NCBI RefSeq assembly: GCF_016741875.1
Contig: NZ_JAERRF010000032.1
Span: 1 to 64,000, forward strand
Origin: Streptomyces coffeae
GTDB taxonomy: Bacteria; Actinomycetota; Actinomycetes; Streptomycetales; Streptomycetaceae
Length of the DNA: 64,000 nt
Direction: 5' to 3'
The position numbers and the translations under genes are program-made. The notes below the pieces were generated by a model, which saw only the letters and a list, made by a program, of their open reading frames with translations, searched no databases and was not told where the DNA came from. Position 1 is the first letter of the stretch, and each line of letters begins with the position of its first letter. This document shows positions 35,937-44,438 of this stretch, piece by piece.

Positions 35937-36473
35937 TCAATCGGACGGCGTGACCGAGGACCACACGCCGAACCACTGCTCGGCGCCGTAGGCCTCGAAT
36001 CGTTCTACCTCGATGAACCCCAGCTTCGCCGCCAGGCGCATCGAGCGGACGTTGGCGGTCTGGGTGGCGAGCACGACTGGTTCGCCGGGAAGCGCGCCGG
36101 CGAACCAGTCGAGTGCCGCGGCGCACGCCTCGGCGGCGAATCCGCGTCCCCACGCCTCCGGCAGGAACAGGTAGCCGAGCTCGGCCTTCCCGGCAGCCTG
36201 ACGAAGGTGCCCCGTTTCTCTGGTGAGCGTGATGTGGCCGATCATCGCTCCGTCGAGATCGACTATGAAAAGACCGGGGCGCCGGCTGGGTGCCTCGGGC
36301 ATCTCCCGCTCGAGTTCGTCACGCGGTCGAGGGCCACCGAGGTAGGTGCCCACCTCTGGCGAGGCCAGCAGCTCGATGACCGCCGCACGGTCCCGGGCTT
36401 CGGGCTCACGGAGCACGAGCCTCTCGGTCCTGATCGGCGCAGGTGGCCAGGCGACGGGTCCGAGCTCAGTCAT
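35937..36473 (-). CDS. GNAT N-acetyltransferase (RimJ/RimL type)
   Basis: 178 residues from ATG 36473. RTERLVLREPEARDRAAVIE is the N-terminal strand and helix, then GYLFLPEAWGRGFAAEACAA the acetyl-CoA motif and TQTANVRSMRLAAKLGF the C-terminal part. Members acetylate N-termini of proteins or small amines. Open frame extends upstream but lacks similarity there. Confidence 0.88.
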   Translation of the reverse strand: MTELGPVAWPPAPIRTERLVLREPEARDRAAVIELLASPEVGTYLGGPRPRDELEREMPEAPSRRPGLFIVDLDGAMIGHITLTRETGHLRQAAGKAELGYLFLPEAWGRGFAAEACAAALDWFAGALPGEPVVLATQTANVRSMRLAAKLGFIEVERFEAYGAEQWFGVWSSVTPSD

Positions 36474-36679
36474 GCCGGCCAGCTCATCAGCAGGCTCGGC
36501 AGCGATCAAGACTCGCCGGCCGATCAACTCACCGGCCCGAGCCCCACGCTCACCACCGGAGCCGGTACAAGCCACGCCTGCCAGGGACGAGATGCCTCCG
36601 TTCTCGTGAACATCGACTTCGGCAACGGCCGGCCGCCTCCCGAAGTGCCTGACCGCTGTCATCCCATCGAGACTCACAG

Positions 36680-37180
36680 GCGGTCAGCCTGCTCTCGCCC
36701 ATGCGCCGGATGGCCGCGCCGGCGTCTGATATCCGGACAGCAGGACCAGCGGCCCTGCGGAGTGGGCGAAGTCGAAGGACCGTTCCAGCTCCGGGAAGAT
36801 GCTGGTGAGCAGGGCTCTCATGCGGTTGATGGTCCTGGTGCGTTCGGCTGAGAGGCCGTTGCGGTGGGCCAGGATCGGCGTGAGTTCCTTCGTCAGCCTG
36901 GGGGCGTCGGCACAGGGACTGTCTGCCGTCGGAGGCAGCGGGCGAACTCGGCAATGATGTAGGAGTCCTTCAAGTCGGTCTTGCCCTGGCCACTGAAGCT
37001 CTTCTTGAAGGCCGCGAACGTCGGGCCGGTGACGTACCGCGGGTTCTGACCATGGTTAGCCAGGACGCCCAAGAGCAGAGATGCCGGACCGTCAACGAGA
37101 TCGAGAGCCCAGGTCACGTGGCCCGACATGCCCATGGCCGCACCGAATGCGGCCAGAATGGGGCTGTCCCGCGCGTGGTG
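36680..37180 (-). pseudogene. IS110-family transposase remnant
   Basis: Reading leftward: VTWALDLVDGPASLLLGVLA, GKTDLKDSYIIAEFAR (the DEDD domain) and, after a frame change near 36,900, LTKELTPILAHRNGLSAERT, INRMRALLTSIFPELER. The C-terminal transposase_20 domain is missing. A dead IS110 copy. Confidence 0.75.
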
Positions 37181-37269
37181 CGGCGTAGGACGTACGGGGT
37201 TCGCTGGCTGTGTGAGATATCCCTCTCCCATCGTCGTGGCACTGGTGGCTTGAGGAGGTTGACCATGTA

Positions 37270-38166
37270 GTGATGACCTCCTCGCCCCGCCCGCCGCACG
37301 TTGGTGGCCGACCGGATCCGATAGACGGGACTACCGCGCTCGGTGGAGAGTCCGCTCCCGCCCGCGGGTACCTGCTGGACAACGCGCGCGCCGAGGCGGG
37401 CGAGCGATTCGTTTGGCTGGCCGAGCTGTTCGACGGTGTGACGCGCGGGCACTTCGATCGACTGGGGGTCAGGGCTGGCTCGCGCTGCTGGGAAGTGGGG
37501 GCCGGTGGCCCCAGTATCCCGGAGGCGCTCGCGGCGGCCGTCGGTCCGACCGGGCACGTGCTGGCCACGGACATCGCCCCGTCGTGGCTGAAGACAGGCG
37601 ACGGGTACGAGGTGCGCCAGCACGACGTCGCCGCTGACCCGCCCCCGGAGCCGGGGACGTTCGATCTGGTGCACGCCCGGCTCGTGCTAGTCCATGTACC
37701 CGACCGGGCTCGGGCGTTGGCCACGATGGCGGCAGCGCTACGGCCCGGCGGCTGGCTGCTGGTCGAGGACGCCGATACCGCTCTGCAGCCACTGGCATGC
37801 CTGGACGACAGCGGCCCTGCGCAGCGGCGGGCCAACCGGCTGCGCGACGCGGTCCGGGAGCTGCTGACGCGCCGCGGCGCGGACCTGCGCTACGGCCGGA
37901 CACTGCCGCGGGCATTGCGTGAGGCCGGCTTGGTAGATGTCGCCGCAGGGGGCGCTTTCCCGGTCGGCGGGCTGGCCTGCGACCGGCTGGAGGCGGCGAC
38001 CATCCGGCACGTGCGCGGCGAGCTGCTCGCGGCCGGCCTGGCCGACGACGCCGAGATCGACGCGCACCTGGCCGCCATCCACGCGGGCAAACTCGACCTG
38101 ACACTCGCGCCGCTGATTTCGGCCTGGGGACGCCGTCCAGCCGAGCACCCGCCGGCACTCGGTTAG
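37270..38166 (+). CDS. Class I SAM-dependent methyltransferase
   Basis: 298 residues. CWEVGAGGPSIPEALAA is the SAM-binding motif I, LATDIAPSWL motif II, DLVHARLVLVHVPDRARALA motif IV and PGGWLLVEDADT motif V. Resembles small-molecule methyltransferases of secondary metabolism. GAGGAGG at 37252-37258 serves GTG 37270 or ATG 37273. Confidence 0.88.
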   Translation: MMTSSPRPPHVGGRPDPIDGTTALGGESAPARGYLLDNARAEAGERFVWLAELFDGVTRGHFDRLGVRAGSRCWEVGAGGPSIPEALAAAVGPTGHVLATDIAPSWLKTGDGYEVRQHDVAADPPPEPGTFDLVHARLVLVHVPDRARALATMAAALRPGGWLLVEDADTALQPLACLDDSGPAQRRANRLRDAVRELLTRRGADLRYGRTLPRALREAGLVDVAAGGAFPVGGLACDRLEAATIRHVRGELLAAGLADDAEIDAHLAAIHAGKLDLTLAPLISAWGRRPAEHPPALG

Positions 38167-38184
38167 GTGCGGGTCCAGGCGTTG

Positions 38185-38869
38185 TCCGTTCCCGTCGTGA
38201 TCCGCTGCTGCCTGGGCGGCTGGTGCCCGCGGAATCGACGGTGCGCCGACTGCTGGCCCGCGTCGACGGCGACGCACTGGATCGAGCAGTCGGCCACTGG
38301 CTGGCTGACCGCCGCCCGAAGGCGGCCGGCCCCACTGGCCTGCGCGGAGTGTCGGTGGACGGCAAGAGCCTGCGCGGCGCCACCAAGGCAACCGGCCGCA
38401 AGATCCACCTGCTCGCCGCCGTGGAGCACACCACCGGCCTGGTCCTGGCCCAGATGGACGTCAGTGAGAAGACCAACGAGATCACCTGCTTCCAGCCCCT
38501 GCTGGACACCGTCGCCGACCTGGCCGTAATGGTCATCACCGCCGACGCGATGCACACCCAGCGCAAGCACGCCGCCTACCTGCTGAGCCGCAAGGCCCAC
38601 TACATCGTGATCGTCAAGGGCAACCAGAACCACCTGCGCCGACAGCTGACGTCCCTGCCCTGGAAGGACATCCCGCTGCTGGGCCGCACCAAACAGACCA
38701 GCCACGGACGATCCGAGATCCGCCGCATCAAGGTCCCCGCACCATGGCCACCTGGCGCAACCTCGCCATCGGCGCCCTGAAATTGAACGGCACCACCAAC
38801 ATCGCCGCAGCCCTCCGCCGCAACGCCCGCGACCCACGCCGCCCACTTGCCCTACTCGGACGCGCGTGA
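38185..38869 (+). pseudogene. ISAs1-family transposase with internal deletion
   Basis: VPAESTVRRLLARVDGDALD, GVSVDGKSLRGATKATGRKI, VITADAMHTQRKHAAYLL and YIVIVKGNQ cover the first two catalytic Asp regions of ISAs1 (H-repeat) transposases. After EIRRIKV about 75 residues are lost, including the catalytic Glu region, and the end reads MATWRNLAIGALKLNGTTNI and PLALLGRA in another frame. Confidence 0.8.
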
Positions 38870-39121
38870 TCACAAAACGCACATCACACGACTACGCCGA
38901 AGCCCTGCCCCGGAAGGCCGGCCGACGGAGTCGTTCGGAGCCCTTTGATGGGCAGGATCGCAGCTCTTAATTAGCAGCGAGGGCAAGCAGCGACGCCGGT
39001 GTCCCGGTGTTGCAACTCATGCCCGATCGAGCTCACTTAAAGGTTACGGGCCTTTGACAGCGAACGTTTCTTCCGTTGATGCGGGGGCTGCGGGCCGCAG
39101 CCCCCGAGCGAATCGGGTGGG
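38870..39121. other. Intergenic stretch between convergent units
   Basis: No coding feature. Only an AT-rich patch (CTTAATTAGCAG near 38,967) and no clear terminator. Confidence 0.4.
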
Positions 39122-40540
39122 CTACCTCGGGGTGATCGTGACCCTGTAGGTGGCTCCGGCCCTGCCGTGGGTTCTCACAGTGACGGTCTGGCCGTGGTCG
39201 TCCCAACTGGCCTTGCTGCCTTGGATATCGACGCGGTAGCCGCCTGGGTAGGTGTCCCTGGGCACGGTGATCCGGGTGGGCCCCTCTGCGTTGTCGCGGG
39301 TGCGGAAGGTGAGCGTGTAGGTGCGTGCAGCCGGGTCGTACGCGAACGTGAGCGGGTCGCCCGCGACGGCCCGCGCGTACGGCTGGACGAGCAGCTGGGC
39401 GTTGGGCTTCGCGGCGCCCGTCTGGTCGAGGAAGCAGTAGCCGCCGCCCCGGCACCACTGCCACCACATCCAGCCACTGGAGAAGCGGTCCAGGGAGGCC
39501 GTCATGTCGGTGACGAACTGGCTTGCGTGCGGAACGTAGGGGTTGCCGCCCCACTCCCCCACGATCACCGGCATGCGGTTACGGGTCGGGTAGTCGCTGA
39601 TCGCGGCCTCGTAGGCGGGGATGAAGGTGCCGTTGGGGTCGTAGTCGGCGCCGGTTTCCATCGCGGTCTCGTAGAAGTGCGGCGCGTAGCCGGCGTGCGG
39701 GTCGTCGATGTGGCCCAACTGGGTTGGGACGCCGACACCGACGATGACGGTTGGTTCGACGAATACCCACGACCTGTGGTCGACCAGGCGGATCGCCTGG
39801 GCAAGGCGGTTCCACAGCTCGGTGAGCTCGGTGGCCTCGAAGCGGGCCGCGGCGGCGGGGAGGTCTTCGCCTTCGCGGAACTTCGCGAACGGCTCATTCA
39901 TCAGGTCGTAGCCGAGCAGCGCCGGGTGCCTGCCCAGGGCGGAGGCGACCGTCATCCACATGCGAGCGTGCGCGGCGCGGAGGTCGGCGTCCTTGTACAG
40001 GTGGTCAAAGGCGGTCTGTACAGATGGCTCGAAGTACTCGGAGAACCAGTCGTCGGGTATCGGCCAGAACGGCAACCCCTCGTCGCGGGTGGCCCAGTCG
40101 GGGACGCCGCGGGAGCCGAAGTGGGGGCCGTATACGTCCTGGTGGGCGTCGAGGATGACCTTGATGTGGTAGCGGTTGGCCCAGTCGAGGATGCGGCGCA
40201 TCTTGGTGAGGTAGCCGCGGTCGTAGTGCCCGGGGGTGGGTTCGAGGTCGTCCCAGAAGAACGCGAGGCGGGCGAGGTTGAAGCCCCGGGCGGCCATGTC
40301 TTTGAGGTCGCTCTCGTGGATGTCGGCGAACGCGTTGGGGCCTCGGCTGCTCTTGTCTGCGAGGTTGAAGCCGCGCCACTGGAGCGCGCGGCCTTGGCCG
40401 TCGGCGATGAAGGTGCGGTCACCGACCGTGACCCGGTCGGGGGCGCGGTCAGGGTGGGCCTGGGCCTGCGCGGGGAGGACGCCGAGCAGGAGGGCGGCCA
40501 CGGCGAGGGCGGCGGGCGCGACGCGGGAGGTCAAGCGCAT
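39122..40540 (-). CDS. Secreted GH5 glycosidase, endoglycoceramidase type
   Basis: 472 residues with signal peptide (VAPAALAVAALLLGVLPAQA QA). WRGFNLADKSS, LARLAFFWDDLEPTPG and VILDAHQDVYG precede GYDLMNEPF (acid/base Glu) and PVIVGEWGGNPY (nucleophile Glu), the pattern of GH5 endoglycoceramidases, which release the glycan of glycosphingolipids. The C-terminal 90 residues form a beta-sandwich. The homology to animal-lipid-cleaving enzymes hints at a use on plant or animal lipids, but sterol-glucoside cleaving relatives exist. Confidence 0.88.
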   Translation of the reverse strand: MRLTSRVAPAALAVAALLLGVLPAQAQAHPDRAPDRVTVGDRTFIADGQGRALQWRGFNLADKSSRGPNAFADIHESDLKDMAARGFNLARLAFFWDDLEPTPGHYDRGYLTKMRRILDWANRYHIKVILDAHQDVYGPHFGSRGVPDWATRDEGLPFWPIPDDWFSEYFEPSVQTAFDHLYKDADLRAAHARMWMTVASALGRHPALLGYDLMNEPFAKFREGEDLPAAAARFEATELTELWNRLAQAIRLVDHRSWVFVEPTVIVGVGVPTQLGHIDDPHAGYAPHFYETAMETGADYDPNGTFIPAYEAAISDYPTRNRMPVIVGEWGGNPYVPHASQFVTDMTASLDRFSSGWMWWQWCRGGGYCFLDQTGAAKPNAQLLVQPYARAVAGDPLTFAYDPAARTYTLTFRTRDNAEGPTRITVPRDTYPGGYRVDIQGSKASWDDHGQTVTVRTHGRAGATYRVTITPR

Positions 40541-40699
40541 GCAGGAGCCCCTTTCGAGGATGGCTGCTTGGGCGGCGTGCTACTGGCCGGTCGGATGCTA
40601 CTGGCGGGTGGGTTAAGTTCACAGGTATGCGCGGGAGTTGGCGGGGCTTCCTACTTCAAGGGCTTCCCCGGCGTCATCGCCTGGGCCTTCCTCGAGGCC
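40541..40699. other. Upstream region of the GH5 gene
   Basis: Contains GAAAGGGGCTCC before the start of the leftward GH5 gene. Nothing further. Confidence 0.35.
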
Positions 40700-40960
40700 T
40701 TCGCTGGAGGCTTCCTCGGGCCGGAGTTCCTTTGACCGCAGAGCCGAGATGCCGGCCTCCCGCCGGCGCGCATGCCAGGCATCGGCGGACTTGCGGGAGA
40801 CCCGTAACCGCCGCGCGACCTTCGGTGGCGCCACTCCTTGTGCGAGTAACTCAGCGGCCTGGAAGCGCACTTGCTCCCGCTGAGCCGCTGCTTCGCAGTC
40901 AGACCGCCTCCATCGGGAGACCGCAACCGGGATACACCCACCAGCGAGATCACCATCACC
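40700..40960 (-). pseudogene. IS630-family transposase N-terminal remnant
   Basis: Reading leftward: QREQVRFQAAELLAQGVAPP, KVARRLRVSRKSADAWHARR and GISALRSK. This is the HTH part of IS630 transposases of the YPQGGG group. The downstream residues (EEASSEGLEEGPGDD) are unlike transposase. Confidence 0.65.
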
Positions 40961-41138
40961 TCGAACCGAAAAACTCAAGTTGGGTGTCTTGCCGAAAAGC
41001 CCCGGGTCATTGTGGCCTGAAGGCCCACCTCTTCCGGCTCTGCCTCGGTGAATCCGGGCTGGTACCGGCTGCTCGGCCATGCCCGACCGCATCGAAGCAG
41101 CCTGCATGCCAAGGACCGCATCCGGGCGTCCGGGCGCT

Positions 41139-42047
41139 TCAGCACAGTTGCCGAGCGCAGCGGCGCTCCCGGAGGAGCACTCGAGCGGTGGCCAACACGG
41201 CTGGCCGGGCGGGGGTATGGAGAAGCGCGGGGCCCTTGGCGGCCGCTGCCGTGGCCGTGAGGCGCTCGATTTCAATCATGGCGCGGAACAGTGGACGGCC
41301 CTCGGGCGGGGCGAGGTCCACCAGGTGTCGGCTGGCGGCCAGGCACTGGCGGGCCTGCTCGGTGAGGTGCGCGAGAAGACTCCGGGTGCCGGTGGTGTCC
41401 CGGGCGTTTTCCAGGTCGGCACGGGTGACGCCGTGCGCGTCGAGCGTCTTCCGCACAAGATTGAGGCGCCCGTCCGCGAGGTCTTCGGACAGGTCGTTGG
41501 CGAAGTCCAGGCGCTGGCTGCCGTCGATGTACGTGCGGCACGCCTCGCGGTAACCCGCCGGAACGTCCTTGCCGCTGATCAGACCCGCGATCAGCATGAA
41601 TGCGGGTAGCGTGTAGTGATCGAGGTAGCGTTGGTAGTCCGCTTCGGTGGCGAAGCCGGTGAACTCCAGTTCCATGGCGGCAGCTTCGAGGAAGTCCTCA
41701 ACGCGGCTACGGAGCCCAGGGTGAGCTGAGACGGTGTGCAGCAGCGGCCGGATGGCCGGATGATCACTTTCGCCGCCGGCCAGACCTTCACGGACCTCCT
41801 TCGCCCACTCAGCGTAGACCGCGGCACGCTCCGCCTCGGGACCGCTGTCGAGGAGAGTGTCGGTGCGATGCATGAAGCCGGTCGCCGCGATCACGTGCGG
41901 CAGCAGCGGCAGAGGCAGGAGCAAGCGCGCCGCGATGTAGGAGCTGCGTCGGTACCCCGCGACCAGTTTCCGCTGGCGGGTGTAGTCAGCACGCAGCCTC
42001 GGATCGCTGATCCCCGCGGCGTCCAGTGCCCTGCCCCACAGGCCCAT
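41139..42047 (-). CDS. Squalene/phytoene synthase family protein
   Basis: 302 residues from ATG with GGGAGGG nine bases upstream. FMHRTDTLLDSG corresponds to the first Asp-rich region and RLDFANDLSEDLADGRLNL to the second DxxxD motif of head-to-head isoprenoid synthases; RQRKLVAGYRRSSYIAARLL is like the trans-isoprenoid N-terminus. It could make squalene, dehydrosqualene or a related product, but no hopene or carotenoid gene is adjacent, so its product is unclear. Confidence 0.75.
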   Translation of the reverse strand: MGLWGRALDAAGISDPRLRADYTRQRKLVAGYRRSSYIAARLLLPLPLLPHVIAATGFMHRTDTLLDSGPEAERAAVYAEWAKEVREGLAGGESDHPAIRPLLHTVSAHPGLRSRVEDFLEAAAMELEFTGFATEADYQRYLDHYTLPAFMLIAGLISGKDVPAGYREACRTYIDGSQRLDFANDLSEDLADGRLNLVRKTLDAHGVTRADLENARDTTGTRSLLAHLTEQARQCLAASRHLVDLAPPEGRPLFRAMIEIERLTATAAAAKGPALLHTPARPAVLATARVLLRERRCARQLC

Positions 42048-42129
42048 GGCCGTCCCTCCCGGTCCCCGAGTCCCACCACGGCAGTCAGCGGCCTCCGGCG
42101 CGCCGTGGCGCTGCCGGACCGGTGGAAGA

Positions 42130-42209
42130 CTCCCTTGTGCATCCAGCCGGTGGCGGTCTTGGCCCGCGGTGAAGGAGCCGTTCGCCTTGCCGTCGTTGCG
42201 GTAGAGGTT
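42130..42209 (-). pseudogene. VCBS/FG-GAP repeat gene, downstream piece
   Basis: Reading leftward from the IS605 left end: NLYRNDGKANGSFTAG, a VCBS/FG-GAP repeat turn. When the IS is removed, the frame continues from the piece at 43649. After FTAG the frame is lost. Confidence 0.6.
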
Positions 42210-42283
42210 ACCGGGACTCTTGCAGAAAGCCCCGGCGTTCACGCCGGGGACGAATGCATCTCAGGACTGCTCTGACGTGGATG

Positions 42284-42652
42284 TTAGAGCGGGCGTTTTT
42301 GCTGCTCGATGTACTGGCGGACGATCGCCAATGGTGCTCCGCCGCACGATGCGGAGAAGTGCGAGGGTGACCACAGGTGTCCGTGCATGATGGCGGGGTT
42401 GTTGCGGCCGGTGAACTCCTGGCGTATCCGGCGGGCGGGACCGCCCTTGAGGCTGTTGACCAGCTTGGAGACGGCGACCTTGGGCGGGTAGTTGATCAGG
42501 AGATGGACGTGATCGCGTTCGCCGTTGAACTCCTTCAGCTCCGCTTCGAAGTCCTCGCACACCTTGCGTATGATCTCTTCGCAGCGTGTCAGCATCTCGT
42601 CGTTGAAGACTCCACGTCGGTACTTCGTCACGAAGACCAAGTGCACATGCAT
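42284..42652 (-). CDS. tnpA: IS200-like Y1 transposase TnpA
   Basis: 122 residues. MHVHLVFVTKYRRGVFND start, then CEDFEAELKEFNGERDHVHL LINYPP (the HUH pair, HVH) and, near the end, LAIVRQYIEQQ, with the catalytic Tyr. All catalytic parts are present and the frame is intact, so this copy may still transpose single-stranded DNA. Identical in its 3' part to the fragment at 8355. Confidence 0.88.
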   Translation of the reverse strand: MHVHLVFVTKYRRGVFNDEMLTRCEEIIRKVCEDFEAELKEFNGERDHVHLLINYPPKVAVSKLVNSLKGGPARRIRQEFTGRNNPAIMHGHLWSPSHFSASCGGAPLAIVRQYIEQQKRPL

Positions 42653-42727
42653 CGCCGAAACAACATGTCTGCCCCGCCTGTAATCGTTCTGCCCATCCAC
42701 GAGACCAATCGTAGTAGGGTCTTGGTT

Positions 42728-43648
42728 GTGCAACTCCGCTACAACTACCGGGCCTACCCGGACGCCTCCCAGCGCCGTGCGCTGGCGAATGCGTTCGGCT
42801 GCGCCCGCGTGGTGTGGAACGACTGCCTGCGCGACCGGAAGGAAGCGCACGCGGCCGGGCTGCCGTATGTGAAGTCGGCCGAGCTGTCCCGGCTTCGCAT
42901 CACCCAGGCCAAACGCACCGAGGAACGGGCCTGGCTCGCCGATGTGTCGGCGGTCGCCCTGCAACAGTCCCTGCGGGACCTCGACACCGCCTACAAGAAC
43001 TTCTTCGACAGCCTCAAGGGCAAGCGCCAGGGCCGCAAGACCGGCCCTCCCCGCTACAAATCGAAGAAAGGCCAAGGGATCGAAGAACCGGGCCAAGGCC
43101 CGCATCAAGGTCGCACGCCAGCACGCCAAGGTGGCGGACCGGCGCCGGGACTGGCACCACAAGGCATCCACACAGATCATTCGCGACAACCAAGCGGTGT
43201 ACGTGGAAGACCTCGCGGTGTCCGGCCTCGGCCGCACCCGGCTCGCCAAGTCCGTGCATGATGCGGGATGATCCGCGTTCGTCGGCATGCTGGAGTACAA
43301 GGCGGTCAAGCACGGCCGCACCTTCGCCACGGTGGACCGGGCCTTCCCGTCCTCTCAGGTCTGCTCGGCCTGCGGATTCCGGGACGGCCCCAAGCCCCTG
43401 CACATCCGAAAGTGGACGTGCGGCGAGTGCGGCACCATGCACGACCGCGACCACAACGCAAGCCGCAACGTCCTCTTCGAAGGACGCCGCATCGTCGCCG
43501 CCGGACGGGCGGAGACGCTAAACGCCTCGTGGAGCGCCGGTAAGACCAGGACGAAAGTCCCGGCACAGCGCGTTGAAGCAGGAAGCCCCCGGAAGGGTCA
43601 GACGACCCAGGCCGGAATCCCTGGACTTCAGGCCAGGGAGCACGTCAA
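42728..43648 (+). pseudogene. tnpB: TnpB RNA-guided nuclease gene, internally deleted
   Basis: The N-terminal part (VQLRYNYRAYPDASQRRALA, VVWNDCLRDRKEA, PPRYKSKKG) is followed after a frame jump near 43,075 by GSKNRAKARIKVARQHAKVA, VYVEDLAVSGLGRTRLAKSV, an in-frame TGA at 43269 where HDAGW is expected, then SSQVCSACGFRDGPKPLHIR and HDRDHNASRN. The deletion removes about 120 residues, including the RuvC-I Asp (DxG). The RuvC-II Glu (VEDL), zinc finger and RuvC-III Asp remain. No active nuclease can be made. Confidence 0.85.
43555..43648 (+). ncRNA. Right-end transcript region corresponding to a TnpB guide (omega) RNA
   Basis: In IS605 elements the 3' end of tnpB and the right end encode the guide scaffold, which ends at the element border so that the following host bases are the guide. 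Here AGCAGGAAGCCCCC and the hairpin TCCCTGG-ACTTCAGG-CCAGGGA followed by GAGCACGTCAA match the typical Streptomyces layout. The guide would start at 43649. Confidence 0.55.
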
Positions 43649-43715
43649 CGCTGGTGCCCGCACGACCAGGTCGCTCTTCCGGTCACCGGCGATGTCATCG
43701 ACACCGACGAAGGCC
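43649..43715 (-). pseudogene. VCBS/FG-GAP repeat gene, upstream piece
   Basis: Reading leftward: SAFVGVDDIAGDRKSDLVVR then APA up to the IS border. VDDIAGDRKSDLVVR is the Ca-binding DxxGDGxxDL turn of VCBS/FG-GAP repeats. It continues in frame with 42209 if the IS is removed. Sequence further right no longer matches. Confidence 0.6.
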
Positions 43716-43879
43716 GACTCACCCCGGCCACCAAGTAACCCACAGCACCCGCGGATCAACGGTCAAAGTTGGCGCAGGTCCCGGCTGCGGCTGTTGAACA
43801 GGGCGCAGCGGGCGGATTGACGACGCGTGTGGTACCCGCACGCATGGTCCCCGGGAAGTGAGGAGGTTCGCCGTGGTGG

Positions 43880-44220
43880 GCATTCAGTGACGTCGACGGC
43901 GGTGCTCGGCCCGGCCGGTTCCCTGCTGGGCATCCCGCTGGGCATGGCGCTGGGCATGGCGGGCTACCAGCTGGTGGTACCGCGGAGTGCGGATGCGGTG
44001 GACATCGTCCTGCCCTCGTACATGACGGACCTCCGGCCGGCCCCGGCCCCGGCCGGCCCCGGCCCCGGCCGGCCTGGCCCTGGCGGGTCTGGTGATCGCG
44101 GCCCTGGGCGCCCTCATCCCGGCGCGAAGCGCGGCACGGCTGACGATCGCGGAGGTGCTGCACCGCGTACGGGGTTCGACCGGAACAGCGCGGTCGGCCC
44201 GCGCCCGTCCTCATCCGTGA
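43880..44220 (+). pseudogene. FtsX-like ABC permease, C-terminal fragment
   Basis: LGPAGSLLGIPLGMALGMAG YQ, then after a GC-repeat and frame change GLALAGLVIAALGALIPARS, AARLTIAEVLHRV. PARSAARLT--EVLR is the end of the last helix of FtsX/MacB-type permeases. The frameshift lies in the repeat at 44035-44080, which suggests slippage. Confidence 0.7.
44035..44080. repeat. CCGGCCCCGG low-complexity repeat
   Basis: Successive CCGGCC and CCGGCCCCGG units inside the permease fragment; a natural site of replication slippage. Confidence 0.8.
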
Positions 44221-44280
44221 GCCTCTTCACCCAGGCCGGTTCGGCGAGCCCGCTGAAGCAGCAGTTCTCCCCGGTCTGAA

Positions 44281-44438
44281 GCCCGCCGTCGATTCGCGAA
44301 CAACGGTTTGCCGATACTGATCCGTCGGGCAGACTGGCGGGGTGTCAGACATTCTGGGTGCCCCGTCCATGACGGGACCGCGCCTGCCCTCCCTCGGCGG
44401 GCCGGGCACCGCGGCGGTCCTCACCAACGGGCTTCCCC
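44281..44438. promoter_or_regulatory. Upstream region of the protease-MoxR-vWA operon
   Basis: The only non-coding space before the three-gene operon, so its promoter should be here. TTGCCGATACTGATCCG at 44308-44324 offers a -35-like TTGCCG, but no good -10 was seen. Confidence 0.3.

Larger units (their letters stand above)
42210..43648. mobile_element. IS200/IS605-family element with divergent tnpA and decayed tnpB
   Basis: Left end ACCGGGACTC with subterminal hairpin CCCCGGCG-TTCA-CGCCGGGG (42230-42249), leftward tnpA, rightward tnpB, and a right end with the TCCCTGG...CCAGGGA hairpin (43618-43639) ending GTCAA. Removing exactly this interval joins the host frame as DLVVRAPANLYRNDGK, so the borders are well supported. 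No target duplication, as expected for Y1 transposition. Confidence 0.88.

Noticed and set aside
39167..40735. A 522-codon plus-strand frame opposite the GH5 gene
   Set aside because: Gly/Val/Glu-rich mirror of the GH5 gene with no motifs or start signal.
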